Assembly (NCBI GenBank): GCA_029858965.1
Contig: JAOUDZ010000007.1
Location: 1-64,000, forward strand
Length of the DNA: 64,000 nt
DNA from: Cyclobacteriaceae bacterium
GTDB taxonomy: Bacteria > Bacteroidota > Bacteroidia > Cytophagales > Cyclobacteriaceae
Direction: 5' to 3'
Positions 28,645 to 38,275 of the stretch are shown here, in pieces. Below the pieces are notes generated by a model, which was not told the origin of the DNA, ran no database searches, and saw only the letters and a list, made by a program, of their open reading frames with translations. Numbering within the stretch: the stretch's first letter is position 1; every line of letters starts with the position of its first letter. The translations under genes were made by a program, and so were the position numbers.

Positions 28645-30055
28645 CACTCCTTTTGTTGTAATAGATCCCTTCTCGATAGTACTTTTTTTTGAGTTCTGGC
28701 ATGCGGTCCAGGAATGGCTTCATCAGATCATGCTTATCTCTAATTACATCCGGGGGATCAGCTTCCAGGCCTTCATATACCCGCAGGATGTTCTCGTAGT
28801 ATTCCGGGTGAGAAAATATTTCTGCTGATAGATCCCAATTCAGGAAAGGTGAGGCCAGGCGATGCTGCCTGTAAATACTCCAGTCATCATCTAACACCAG
28901 TATTCGTTTTTTGTCATTTGCTGATGCTGGATTTGGCACCAGAAGCCGTTGATAATCTATGCTTTCCAGCAGGTTATAACGGCTAGCATAACCAATTGAA
29001 ATAGTTCCCACTAAAAGAAGCCATATATACATTTCAGCAAACCTTTTTCGACGAATCAATAGCAGGAAATGGGTGATAAAGAAAGAAAGACTGGGAATAA
29101 TTGTAATCAAATTTTGAGGTCGCAAATCTTTAGCATACAGTACTTGAAGAAAAGAAAAGATCATCCAGAAAAACATCGCTTGAACAAGCTGTGTTTGATA
29201 TTTCGAAAAGCGAGCTTCCCGGGTCATCATTACGAAGGACATAACCAGGAAGAATAAGGGCAACGCGCAAAGCACCAACAAACTGGAATTCGAAATGTAT
29301 TGGTCAGATCGAATGCTAAAATTTGGCAGGTAGAAGTACTGCCACAACGACGCAATCCCATCCATGAGATAATAACAGCTCATGAGCAGAATATGGGGGA
29401 GCAGGAAGCCGAAGACCAGGAGTAAATATTTACGCGGGCTGCTGCGCGTGAAAATAATCAACGTAATAAGCGTCCCAAACAAAAAAACGGTGAATGAAAA
29501 GGCAAAAAGTGAAGCAAGACTAATGTAGAGACCAAGGTTAAAGATGGATTCGTTGCGTTGTTCACGGAATTCGATCTCTTTAAACAAATTATTCAGGGCA
29601 GGCAGCAGAAAACCTGAACCGATTAATTCAGGTGTCAATGAGAGCATGTCAAAAGAATAGGAACCTAAAATGATAAAGATCAGCGATGGAACATAAGTGG
29701 TTTCCGCAAATACTTTCTTATTTACAAAAACCGTTCCTACATAGGATGCCTGTAAGAAAACTATAACGAAAGCGAGAAGGCGGCGACCGAGCACTGAACG
29801 GCCAAACAGTATATCCATCAATCCGTCAAACCAGCCGGCCAGAGGAGCCGTGGAATCTACCAGTTCAAGGTACAAGACCTTCCCTTCATGGACCTTTTCT
29901 CCTACGACAAAACTCTTTAATTCAGGATAAGTTATATCCGGAGAATCAATTAGCATCGGAAGATGGATGAGCAGGAAGAGAGCCAGCAAACCAAATAAAC
30001 GGTACGGATCGTTGATTCGAAAATAGTGGAGCAAGGAAAAGTGGTTAAGATGCAC
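28634..30055 (-). CDS. DUF6427-like polytopic membrane protein
   Basis: 473 aa with many hydrophobic segments; 'DPYRLFGLLALFLLIHLP' N-terminus. Confidence 0.6.
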   Translation of the reverse strand: MHLNHFSLLHYFRINDPYRLFGLLALFLLIHLPMLIDSPDITYPELKSFVVGEKVHEGKVLYLELVDSTAPLAGWFDGLMDILFGRSVLGRRLLAFVIVFLQASYVGTVFVNKKVFAETTYVPSLIFIILGSYSFDMLSLTPELIGSGFLLPALNNLFKEIEFREQRNESIFNLGLYISLASLFAFSFTVFLFGTLITLIIFTRSSPRKYLLLVFGFLLPHILLMSCYYLMDGIASLWQYFYLPNFSIRSDQYISNSSLLVLCALPLFFLVMSFVMMTREARFSKYQTQLVQAMFFWMIFSFLQVLYAKDLRPQNLITIIPSLSFFITHFLLLIRRKRFAEMYIWLLLVGTISIGYASRYNLLESIDYQRLLVPNPASANDKKRILVLDDDWSIYRQHRLASPFLNWDLSAEIFSHPEYYENILRVYEGLEADPPDVIRDKHDLMKPFLDRMPELKKKYYREGIYYNKRSVSN

Positions 30056-30127
30056 AAATTAGAGCAGGTTTTTATAATTGCCAATGGTTCATTGGTAATT
30101 GTTACGCGATCAGAGATATTTGTTGTT

Positions 30128-30496
30128 ATGAGCGGCACGACCAGACAACAGAAATATGCAAAGCTTATTCAAAAAGAGCTTAGCGAGATTTTTCAGCGGG
30201 ATAAACGAGGTATCCTCGATAATGCTTTTGTAACAATAGCTGATGTCAGAATGAATCCTGATTTAAGCGTGGCAAAAATTTATATAAGCATGTTGCTCGC
30301 AAAAGAGAAGGGCAAAGTACTGGAAAGGATCAATAGGCGTAAGAGTGAAATTCGGAAGGCGCTGGGAAATAAGATAGGCAAACAAGTACGTATTATTCCC
30401 GAGCTTATCTTTTACAAGGACGAAGTGCAAGAGAGTGCAATCCGGATGGATGATATTATTAAGAATCTCCAAATTCCACCTGAAAAGAAAGATTGA
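30128..30496 (+). CDS. rbfA: 30S ribosome-binding factor RbfA
   Basis: MSGTTRQQKYAKLIQKELSEIFQRD..., 'VTIADVRMNPDLSVAKIYISM', 'IIPELIFYKDEVQESAIRMDDII'. Start moved to ATG 30128. Confidence 0.93.
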   Translation: MSGTTRQQKYAKLIQKELSEIFQRDKRGILDNAFVTIADVRMNPDLSVAKIYISMLLAKEKGKVLERINRRKSEIRKALGNKIGKQVRIIPELIFYKDEVQESAIRMDDIIKNLQIPPEKKD

Positions 30497-30541
30497 CACG
30501 GATATGTGTTTTTATTGGGTACTTACTAATACGCTGCAACA

Positions 30542-31768
30542 TTGAATCTCCCTTTTTTCATTGCCAGAAGATACCTTCTCTCTAAGCGAAAGAAGAATTT
30601 TATCAATGTAATTTCCATCATTTCAGTGGTGGCAGTGGCCATAATCGCTGCGTCCATAATTATCGTACTGTCGATATTTAATGGACTGGGAGATCTGCTG
30701 CATGCCATCAATAATTCTTTTGATCCGGAGATTAAGATTGAGGCAAGCCTGGGTAAATCCTTTGTGGTGAACGATGAGTTATTGCACAAGATTGAAGGGA
30801 TTCCAGGGGTAGAAATTGTCACGCAAGTAATTGAGGACTATGCCTATGCGCGATATAATGGGGCTAATCAAGTGGTGACGATTAAGGGCGTCAGCGATAA
30901 TTTTATTGATCAGAAGCGCATTCCAAAGGAAAGTATTGTTGAGGGGGAACTCATGCTGAAGAAAAATGGAGTGAATAGAGCATTAGTTGGTTATGGCGTT
31001 AAAAGCACGTTGTCAATTTCTTTAGATCAAGACTTTTATCCACTTCAATTGTTTTACGTAAAAAATGCAAAAGGGGGGAGCCTGGACCCTTCAAAACTTT
31101 ATGCACAGAAGAGTATTTTTCCGGGCGGAGTTTTCTCCATTATTCAGAATTTCGATGAGAGTTATGTTATTGTTCCATTAGGTTTTGCCGAAGAACTGCT
31201 GAATTATGGAGACAGGCGCACTTCCCTTGAAATCAAAACGGAACCCGGCGTTAACATTCAGGATATTGAAAGCAGTATTCAAGCCGTTTTGGGGGATGAT
31301 TATAATGTACTAAACGGAGAAGAACAGCATCAGGACTTGTACAGGGTCTTGAGATTGGAGAAATTATTTGCTTCTGTTGCGGCGATACTTCTGTTGATGA
31401 TCGGCTCTATAAATATTTATTTCAGCCTAATGATGCTGGCCCTTGATAAGAAACGGGACATTACCATTTTGGCTGCCATGGGTGCCAGCGCCGGATTATT
31501 GAAAAAGGTATTCATTACAGAAGGTCTGCTCATCGCGATGATCGGCGCAATCTCAGGGCTACTTTTTGGAGCAATAATCGTAGTTCTGCAGCAGAACTTC
31601 AGTCTTGTATCAATGGGAATGAATTCGGCCGTTGTTGACGGTTATCCTGTAAAAATGGTATTTTCCGATTTTGCCTATGTATTCTTTGTGATGATTATAG
31701 TCACTATTTTGATCTCATCACGGCCTGCAGAACTCGCCTCGCGCTTTGGCTCCGTTCAGAACCTGTAA
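30542..31768 (+). CDS. FtsX-like permease (LolC/LolE-type ABC transporter permease)
   Basis: 'FFIARRYLLSKRKKNFINVISIISVVAVAI' N-terminus, periplasmic region, three C-terminal TM segments; apparent TTG start. Confidence 0.88.
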   Translation: MNLPFFIARRYLLSKRKKNFINVISIISVVAVAIIAASIIIVLSIFNGLGDLLHAINNSFDPEIKIEASLGKSFVVNDELLHKIEGIPGVEIVTQVIEDYAYARYNGANQVVTIKGVSDNFIDQKRIPKESIVEGELMLKKNGVNRALVGYGVKSTLSISLDQDFYPLQLFYVKNAKGGSLDPSKLYAQKSIFPGGVFSIIQNFDESYVIVPLGFAEELLNYGDRRTSLEIKTEPGVNIQDIESSIQAVLGDDYNVLNGEEQHQDLYRVLRLEKLFASVAAILLLMIGSINIYFSLMMLALDKKRDITILAAMGASAGLLKKVFITEGLLIAMIGAISGLLFGAIIVVLQQNFSLVSMGMNSAVVDGYPVKMVFSDFAYVFFVMIIVTILISSRPAELASRFGSVQNL

Positions 31769-31862
31769 TATTGATGTAACATATTTCTTAAAAAATGCCA
31801 GTTTTTCTGAATGAAAATTCGTAATTTGCGAATTCCGTTTTCATCAAATCGCAGTTTTTTGG

Positions 31863-34805
31863 ATGAAAGTCTCTGCTTCACAACCGTTTCAAATTGTCTA
31901 TTCGTTGTATCAGCACGAATATCTGGGTTTCGTGTTTGAATCCTACATTGTTCACCTTGATGAGAAGGGCAAGCTGACGTATCAACACCAGAACATTTCT
32001 TCTAAGAATGCCCGTGAATTTTCCAAGGGGCTGGACGATCAGGATTTCGAACTTATTGAGCTTATGGACTCCATGGCGCAGGAAGCCATTGTCAAAAAGT
32101 TTTCCAGCAAATTCATGAAGCCTGATGAGTATTTCGTAAAAACGTATGACAAGGTAAAAGGAAATACGTTAGTGCAGGATCAAATTGAAGACTACATGGA
32201 AAGGCGTAGGTCTAAGATCCTGGAAAAGATGAGAGGTAAGATTCTATTTGAAATGGGCAATGACGGTGAACCAACCTGGCGCAAGATCGAAGTACTTGAA
32301 GAACGCGCTACGATACAGTTCCACTTCATGCGGACGAAAGAAAATACAAACTACTACCCCACAATCTTCTATAAGGGGAAAAAGATAGACTTGCCAAACC
32401 CTTCGGCATACTTAATATGCAAGAATCCCGCATGGATGGTATTGAATGGAAAGCTATACGGTTTTGAAAAGCATGTTGACGGAAAGAAGTTAACCCCATT
32501 CTTTACCAAAAAATATGTAGTCATTCCAAAAAACGTGGAAGAGACCTACTATAACCGTTTTGTTGCCCCGTTGATTGCAACATTTGATGACGTAGATGCA
32601 AGTGGTTTTGAAATCAACAAAAGCACGTATGATCCACATCCGGTATTGACTCTTTCGGAGTTGCACACCGCTCAGTCAGCGTCTGCGACGTCACTTTTCA
32701 ATGATCACCCAGAGGTTGAAGATGCAAGAGATGAAGCAGGAAAGATTGTTTTTGATCTTTCCTTCCGTTACGGCAAACATCGGTTTCGCGGCGACAATAT
32801 TGGCCCCGTGAGCGTATCGTTGGAGAAACAGGGTGAAGGATATGTTTTTCATCGTGTAACCAGGAAAACGAATGAGGAAAAGAATTTTCTACAGACGGTT
32901 CAAAAGCTAGGATTACCAATGAAGGGTTTTCGGGTAGCCATTTCTAAGTCTGAGGCATTTTCCTGGCTGAATGAAAACAGGGTTAATCTCCTCAATCTTG
33001 GTTTTGAAGTCAGCCAACCGGAGAGCCGGGACAAAAAATATTTTGTTGGCAAAGCGATAATAGAAGTTGAGGTAAAAGAAAATATTGACTGGTTCGATAT
33101 ACATGCTAAAATCCGGTTTGGGGAATTTGAGATTCCTTTTAAAGAACTTCGTAAGCTTATCCTTAGGAAAAAGGTGGAGTTCAAACTTCCAAATGGAGAA
33201 ATTGCCATTATTCCAGAAGCTTGGCTAACAAAATACTCCGACCTGTTCGCACTCAGCGAGACGGATAGCGCAACCGAGAAATCAGTTTTGCGCAAACATC
33301 ACCTTAATCTGGTTAAGGAATTGGAGGAAGGTAATCTCGCAAAGGTTCACCTGACTGAGAAGTTTCGTTCCTTAAATTCGTTCAGCGGGATCAAAAACTA
33401 TCCAATACCCGAAGGCTTTAGGGGGGAACTACGCCCTTATCAGAAAGCCGGGTATAATTGGTTACGCTTCCTTAATGAATATAGACTTGGCGGTTGCCTT
33501 GCCGACGATATGGGGCTTGGAAAAACTGTGCAGGCGCTAACCCTTCTGCAATCGGAAAAGGAGATGGGATCCGGCCCCACCTTGCTCATAATGCCTACAT
33601 CGATCATCTACAACTGGGAAATGGAAGCCAGTAAGTTCGCGCCTGATCTTAGAACCCTAAACTATACGGGGACGCTGAGAAATAAGGATGTTAAGCGGTT
33701 CGAGAAATATGATCTAATACTTACTTCATACGGAATTACGCGGCTTGATGTAGAGTTGTTACGCCAATTCTATTTCAACTATATCATTTTAGACGAATCA
33801 CAAGTAATTAAGAATCCAACGTCGAACATTGCAAAGGCAGTCCGCGAGCTTAAATCAAAACATAAGCTTGTCCTAACAGGAACACCGATAGAGAATACCA
33901 CTATGGATTTGTGGTCGCAAATGTCTTTTATTAATCCGGGAATCTTAGGAACACAAACCTACTTTCGAAATGAGTTTCAAAACCCAATCGAGAAGAAGAA
34001 TGATGAATCGCGTTCTAGAAAATTGCACGCAGTTATCAAACCTTTTATACTGAGGAGGCATAAGTCGCAAGTGGCCACAGAACTCCCGGAAAAGGTTGAG
34101 AATATTCAGTACTGCACAATGACCACTGAACAAGAAAAGCGTTACGAAGAAGTGAAAGCCCACTATCGCGAAAAGATCTTCAAGCTCATTGAACAGGAAG
34201 GGTTAGGAAACAGTCGGTTTATGATATTGGAAGGATTGACAAAACTGCGTCAGTTGGCAAATCATCCAAGAATGGTTGAACAAGGGTACAGTGGAGATTC
34301 TGGCAAAATGGACGACATAACGCACATGCTTGAAAATGCAATTGCCGAAGGGCATAAAGTGCTTGTATTCAGCCAGTATGTTAAACATCTTGGGCTGGTA
34401 AGACAGTACCTAAAGACGCATAAGATTGATTATACGTACCTGGATGGTTCCAGTACTGACAGGAGAGAACAGGTAGAAAGATTCAACAGGGAAACTAATT
34501 TGAAGGTATTTCTAATCTCCATTAAGGCAGGCGGTTTAGGGCTCAATTTGACGGAGGCGGATTACGTGTTTATATTAGATCCCTGGTGGAACCCCGCGGT
34601 TGAAGCGCAAGCTGTCGATCGGGCACATCGCATTGGACAGAAGAAAAAAGTATTTACCTATAAGTTCATAACCCGTAACACTGTAGAAGAAAAGATACTT
34701 ACCCTTCAACAGCGAAAACTCAAACTCACCACAGAATTAATTACTAACGAGGAAAGTTTTATGAAACAACTGAGCAAAGACGACATCGAGCAAATGTTGG
34801 CTTAG
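31863..34805 (+). CDS. SNF2-family DEAD/DEAH-box helicase
   Basis: 980 aa; 'LRPYQKAGYNWLRFLNEYRLGGCLADDMGLGKTVQAL', 'ILDESQVIKN', 'LTGTPIENTTMDLWSQMSFINPG', 'DPWWNPAVEAQAVDRAHRIGQ'. Confidence 0.95.
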   Translation: MKVSASQPFQIVYSLYQHEYLGFVFESYIVHLDEKGKLTYQHQNISSKNAREFSKGLDDQDFELIELMDSMAQEAIVKKFSSKFMKPDEYFVKTYDKVKGNTLVQDQIEDYMERRRSKILEKMRGKILFEMGNDGEPTWRKIEVLEERATIQFHFMRTKENTNYYPTIFYKGKKIDLPNPSAYLICKNPAWMVLNGKLYGFEKHVDGKKLTPFFTKKYVVIPKNVEETYYNRFVAPLIATFDDVDASGFEINKSTYDPHPVLTLSELHTAQSASATSLFNDHPEVEDARDEAGKIVFDLSFRYGKHRFRGDNIGPVSVSLEKQGEGYVFHRVTRKTNEEKNFLQTVQKLGLPMKGFRVAISKSEAFSWLNENRVNLLNLGFEVSQPESRDKKYFVGKAIIEVEVKENIDWFDIHAKIRFGEFEIPFKELRKLILRKKVEFKLPNGEIAIIPEAWLTKYSDLFALSETDSATEKSVLRKHHLNLVKELEEGNLAKVHLTEKFRSLNSFSGIKNYPIPEGFRGELRPYQKAGYNWLRFLNEYRLGGCLADDMGLGKTVQALTLLQSEKEMGSGPTLLIMPTSIIYNWEMEASKFAPDLRTLNYTGTLRNKDVKRFEKYDLILTSYGITRLDVELLRQFYFNYIILDESQVIKNPTSNIAKAVRELKSKHKLVLTGTPIENTTMDLWSQMSFINPGILGTQTYFRNEFQNPIEKKNDESRSRKLHAVIKPFILRRHKSQVATELPEKVENIQYCTMTTEQEKRYEEVKAHYREKIFKLIEQEGLGNSRFMILEGLTKLRQLANHPRMVEQGYSGDSGKMDDITHMLENAIAEGHKVLVFSQYVKHLGLVRQYLKTHKIDYTYLDGSSTDRREQVERFNRETNLKVFLISIKAGGLGLNLTEADYVFILDPWWNPAVEAQAVDRAHRIGQKKKVFTYKFITRNTVEEKILTLQQRKLKLTTELITNEESFMKQLSKDDIEQMLA

Positions 34806-34814
34806 AAATGCGTT

Positions 34815-35768
34815 TCATTTTCTAGAAGATTCCAGGACCTTTTCAAAGTTAATCTCATAAATATCATCTGAGCCATTAGAAGCACCGTTGTATGCACGCA
34901 CTAATTCTTCAAATGTTACATCTTTCGCGTAAGAGGAAGGGAGATTGTGTCGCTTGCTGGTAAAATAGAGGGTCTTCAGATCGGCGGTAACGAAAGGGCA
35001 ATAATCCAGTTTCGTTGAATTAATGAGCACTAAATTTTGAGCAGGTTGCCATTGGTTTTTTGCATCCTTGACGCTTAGGTACAGGTCCCCTCCGCCCATG
35101 TCATCCTTTCGGCCATAAGACGTAAAAATGATAAAGGTTTCATCAGGAGACACAAATGCATTGAACTCCCAAAAATCAGAGTTGATCGCAGAATCCAACG
35201 CTGCACTTTTTGTAAATGATCCATTTATCCAACGGCTGACATAAATATCCTCCTTGCCAGGTCCTTTATCATATTCAGCAGTGAAATACAAATTTCCATT
35301 TGCTGCGACTGACGGGTAAAATTCATTGGCTTTTGTGTTTATGTTTACGCCAAGGTTTTTCGGTTCAGACCAGTTTCCATTTATATTTTCCGTTACCCAA
35401 ATATCATAATCTTTAGGCTCGTTTCCGGTTATCGGACGATTGGAGCTAAAGAACAATTTCTTCCCATCTGGACTAAAGGCTGGTTCAAGATCACCATAGT
35501 TTCCTGAAAAAGATGCAACAGTGGGGGCTGACCATTTGTTGTTTGACAATTTTTCACGATGAATAATCGTGGAGAATACATTTTGGTTCCCAAGCAGGGT
35601 ATAGTACATATCTTGGCCATCCGGAGAAATTGCCATATCTCTTTCATTAAGATTTGTACTTATAACGCCTTCAAGAAACAGTGTGGGCAGGTCAGTTGTT
35701 GTTTTTGATTGCGCATTTATCTGCGAAAAAGTGACCGATAGAAAGAATGCAACGCAGGTCTTGAGCAT
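34815..35768 (-). CDS. PD40/WD40-like beta-propeller repeat exported protein
   Basis: Signal peptide; repeated 'EPAFSPDGKKLFFSSNRP', 'YPSVAANGNLYFTAEYD', 'NAFVSPDETFIIFTSYG'. Confidence 0.88.
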   Translation of the reverse strand: MLKTCVAFFLSVTFSQINAQSKTTTDLPTLFLEGVISTNLNERDMAISPDGQDMYYTLLGNQNVFSTIIHREKLSNNKWSAPTVASFSGNYGDLEPAFSPDGKKLFFSSNRPITGNEPKDYDIWVTENINGNWSEPKNLGVNINTKANEFYPSVAANGNLYFTAEYDKGPGKEDIYVSRWINGSFTKSAALDSAINSDFWEFNAFVSPDETFIIFTSYGRKDDMGGGDLYLSVKDAKNQWQPAQNLVLINSTKLDYCPFVTADLKTLYFTSKRHNLPSSYAKDVTFEELVRAYNGASNGSDDIYEINFEKVLESSRK

Positions 35769-35812
35769 TTGTGTAAAATTTTGTCGTCAATGTTATTAAG
35801 ATTATATTGAAT

Positions 35813-35846
35813 CCCCACACCCCTTTTGGGGTATTTTGAAGTGGGG
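35813..35846. repeat. nested inverted repeats (ccccac/gtgggg enclosing acccc-tttt-ggggt)
   Basis: ccccac acccc tttt ggggt attttgaa gtgggg; read directly. Confidence 0.7.
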
Positions 35847-35930
35847 GCACAATTACTTTAGGTCATTTAATGTTGCGGGAAGCGTGTAAATCATCAGGTT
35901 GATTATAGTGGATGTTAGCGCTCCCGGTCC

Positions 35931-36833
35931 TCAGCAGTTGCCAGGGTCAGCGCTTGCTTCTATATGTCTTTTTTTCCAGCGATTGTGGGACCAAAGCCAC
36001 TCTGATGGCCTCTCCCGAACGATGCGTTCTATTTCCCTGACATATCGCAATAGAACATCATGATCATCCTTTGCATAGGGTGGCTTTGCCAATTCCACAA
36101 TTGTGGTTTCATAATAACCTCGCTTAATTTTGCGCAATTTGTAATACATTACCGGGAATTGCGTAAGCTTAGCCAACTGGTTGGCACCATAAAAAAAGAC
36201 AGTATCTTGATTCAAGAAAGTAACAGCGTATTTCTTGTCATGTTTCAGGCCCGGATATTGATCTCCAACCAAGGCAATATTTCGAACGATATTTTTTCTT
36301 TTTACAATCTCCCTCGCCACCTCATCACGTTTTATGGCGTAGGCACCAAATCGCGTTCGTGAGGCTAATGATAAACGGTTAAAGAAAGAACTGTTAACTG
36401 GTTGATAGACGAAATCCATTTGACCAGGCAAAGTGAAAGAGCCGGCGGCTAATAACCATTCCCAGTTGAATTGGTGCGAAGCTAAATTCAGCAATGATTG
36501 GCCTTCCAGAATGTACTTGGTGGATATTTCAGGATTCGTAAATACCATTCGCCTCCCTAGTTCTTGGGGACTTATAGTTAGAAGCTTAACCATCTCGACA
36601 GCGTAATCGCAGAGGTTTCGATAGAATTCTTTTTCAATAGCATGAAGTGCAGTTTCAGGCTTATCCGGAAATGAATTCTGCAGATTGTTCCAAACCAGAT
36701 TCCTTCTGTAGCGAACGACGTAATAGCTTATGAGAAACAAAAAATCGGAAAAGCCGTAAAGCACCCAAAATGGTAGCCGTGATATCAGTTTGGCAACAAT
36801 CATAAGTAAGAATGAAGGCTTCAAGTTAAGCAA
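35931..36833 (-). CDS. LpxL-like lysophospholipid/lipid A acyltransferase
   Basis: 'LLNLASHQFNWEWLLAAG' (acyltransferase HxxxW-like region), 'ALVGDQYPG', C-terminal 'PSEWLWSHNRWK'. Confidence 0.88.
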   Translation of the reverse strand: MLNLKPSFLLMIVAKLISRLPFWVLYGFSDFLFLISYYVVRYRRNLVWNNLQNSFPDKPETALHAIEKEFYRNLCDYAVEMVKLLTISPQELGRRMVFTNPEISTKYILEGQSLLNLASHQFNWEWLLAAGSFTLPGQMDFVYQPVNSSFFNRLSLASRTRFGAYAIKRDEVAREIVKRKNIVRNIALVGDQYPGLKHDKKYAVTFLNQDTVFFYGANQLAKLTQFPVMYYKLRKIKRGYYETTIVELAKPPYAKDDHDVLLRYVREIERIVRERPSEWLWSHNRWKKRHIEASADPGNC

Positions 36834-36984
36834 GTATTATTATTTTTGGGTATGTCGAGGTGGGATGACTGTTTAGTTTTGGTACTATTGTATGGCCATT
36901 GCAAATGATTGGGTATTACCAGTGGCTTCTGGTATAATGATCCATTGTCCATTTAATTGAATATCATTTAACCACAAAGCAAGA

Positions 36985-37788
36985 ATGAAGGACAAAGTCG
37001 TGATCATTACAGGTGGATCATCAGGAATTGGAAAAGCCTTGGCTGCAGTGTTTGGTGCACATGGATCAAAAATTCTAATTACTGGTAGAAACCAGCAGGA
37101 GCTCGATAAAACCGTTGATGAATTGTCGGCAATGGGTATATCCATCCTTGCTTTTAGAGCTGATGTCAGGATTGAAGAGGATAATAAAAGAATGGCTGAC
37201 GAAGCAATCAATAGATTCGGGACCATCGATGTATTAATCAATAATGCTGGGATTAGCATGCGCGCACTTTTCGAGGAGACGGATGTTGACGTAATCAAAG
37301 AAATTATGAGCACCAATTTTTTTGGTGCTGTATATGCTACAAAGTATTGTTTGCCTGAAATTATCAGGAATAAAGGCTCGGTAATTGGCATTTCATCCAT
37401 TGCTGGTATCAGGGGATTACCGGGAAGGACCGGTTACTCGGCATCTAAATTTGCACTAAATGGGTTTCTTGAGGCACTGCGCCTGGAACTTTCACCGAAG
37501 GGGACGCATGTGTTAACGGCATGTCCGGGATTCACATCAACCAGTATCAGAACAAGGGCATTAACCAAAGATGGTAGCGCCCAGGGTGAATCTCCTCGTC
37601 AGGAAAATGGTATGATGACTGCTGAAGAATGTGCAGCATATATATATGCTGCTACAGTGAAACGCAGACGCGTGTTGATTTTAACAGCCCTGGGCAAGCT
37701 CGCCGTATTCATGAACAAATGGTTTCCAGGGTTGGCCGACAAGCTCGTGTTTAATATCATGGCCAAAGAGCCTAATTCTCCTTTCTGA
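36985..37788 (+). CDS. SDR family oxidoreductase
   Basis: 'VVIITGGSSGIGKALA', 'LINNAGISM', 'YSASKFALNGFLEALR'. Confidence 0.93.
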   Translation: MKDKVVIITGGSSGIGKALAAVFGAHGSKILITGRNQQELDKTVDELSAMGISILAFRADVRIEEDNKRMADEAINRFGTIDVLINNAGISMRALFEETDVDVIKEIMSTNFFGAVYATKYCLPEIIRNKGSVIGISSIAGIRGLPGRTGYSASKFALNGFLEALRLELSPKGTHVLTACPGFTSTSIRTRALTKDGSAQGESPRQENGMMTAEECAAYIYAATVKRRRVLILTALGKLAVFMNKWFPGLADKLVFNIMAKEPNSPF

Positions 37789-37885
37789 GACTAAGTTTTG
37801 CTCAAGAAAACCATTTTTGTGGTAACGGACGCATACTGCTTCGCTTTTGCATTCAGGATTGCAATGACGCGCCGGTAGTATTGGC

Positions 37886-38053
37886 TTAGACGATTTTACT
37901 TTTGATATAGAACCTTGAATCACTTTCGCGTATAAGCGCGTACATGCCGTCCTTAAGCTCTTCAGGTATAGTACTGGCACTAAATTTTGGGTCGCCCCCG
38001 AAACAGGAAGACACGATTCCTAATAGCACGATAATAATGCAATACTTGCACAT
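37886..38053 (-). CDS. small lipoprotein (55 aa), not in the supplied ORF track
   Basis: MCKYCIIIVLLGIVSSCFGGDPKFSASTIPEELKDGMYALIRESDSRFYIKSKIV*; hydrophobic signal with lipobox-like 'IVSSC'. Confidence 0.55.
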   Translation of the reverse strand: MCKYCIIIVLLGIVSSCFGGDPKFSASTIPEELKDGMYALIRESDSRFYIKSKIV

Positions 38054-38275
38054 GTTTTTTCTTCTTTAACACAATTTGTTCAGCTTGCTTCGCAACAAGG
38101 TGGCTTTTTACCATACGTATTGCCAACAACCCGAGCCAGCATTAGCAAGCCGCACAAGGTCTTCATATCGCGTGTATCAGTTTAGGTAGGGAAATTATAA
38201 AAATGTTATCAATTTAATCCATACTTGCTGGCTCACTTCAGTTACCAGTCTTATACTTGTTTATTATTTACAGCT

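Noticed and set aside
36890-36985. Imperfect inverted repeat around attaccag-tggctt-ctggtataat before the SDR gene
   Set aside because: Only about 6-7 bp perfectly paired with gaps beyond; too weak to separate from chance in an AT-rich spacer.
36885-37400. 171-aa minus-strand ORF
   Set aside because: Antisense shadow of the SDR gene (Rossmann motifs on the plus strand); composition dominated by S/I/L with no domain.
37681-37980. 99-aa minus-strand ORF
   Set aside because: Overlaps the SDR 3' end and the better-supported 55-aa lipoprotein frame; no domain or signal.
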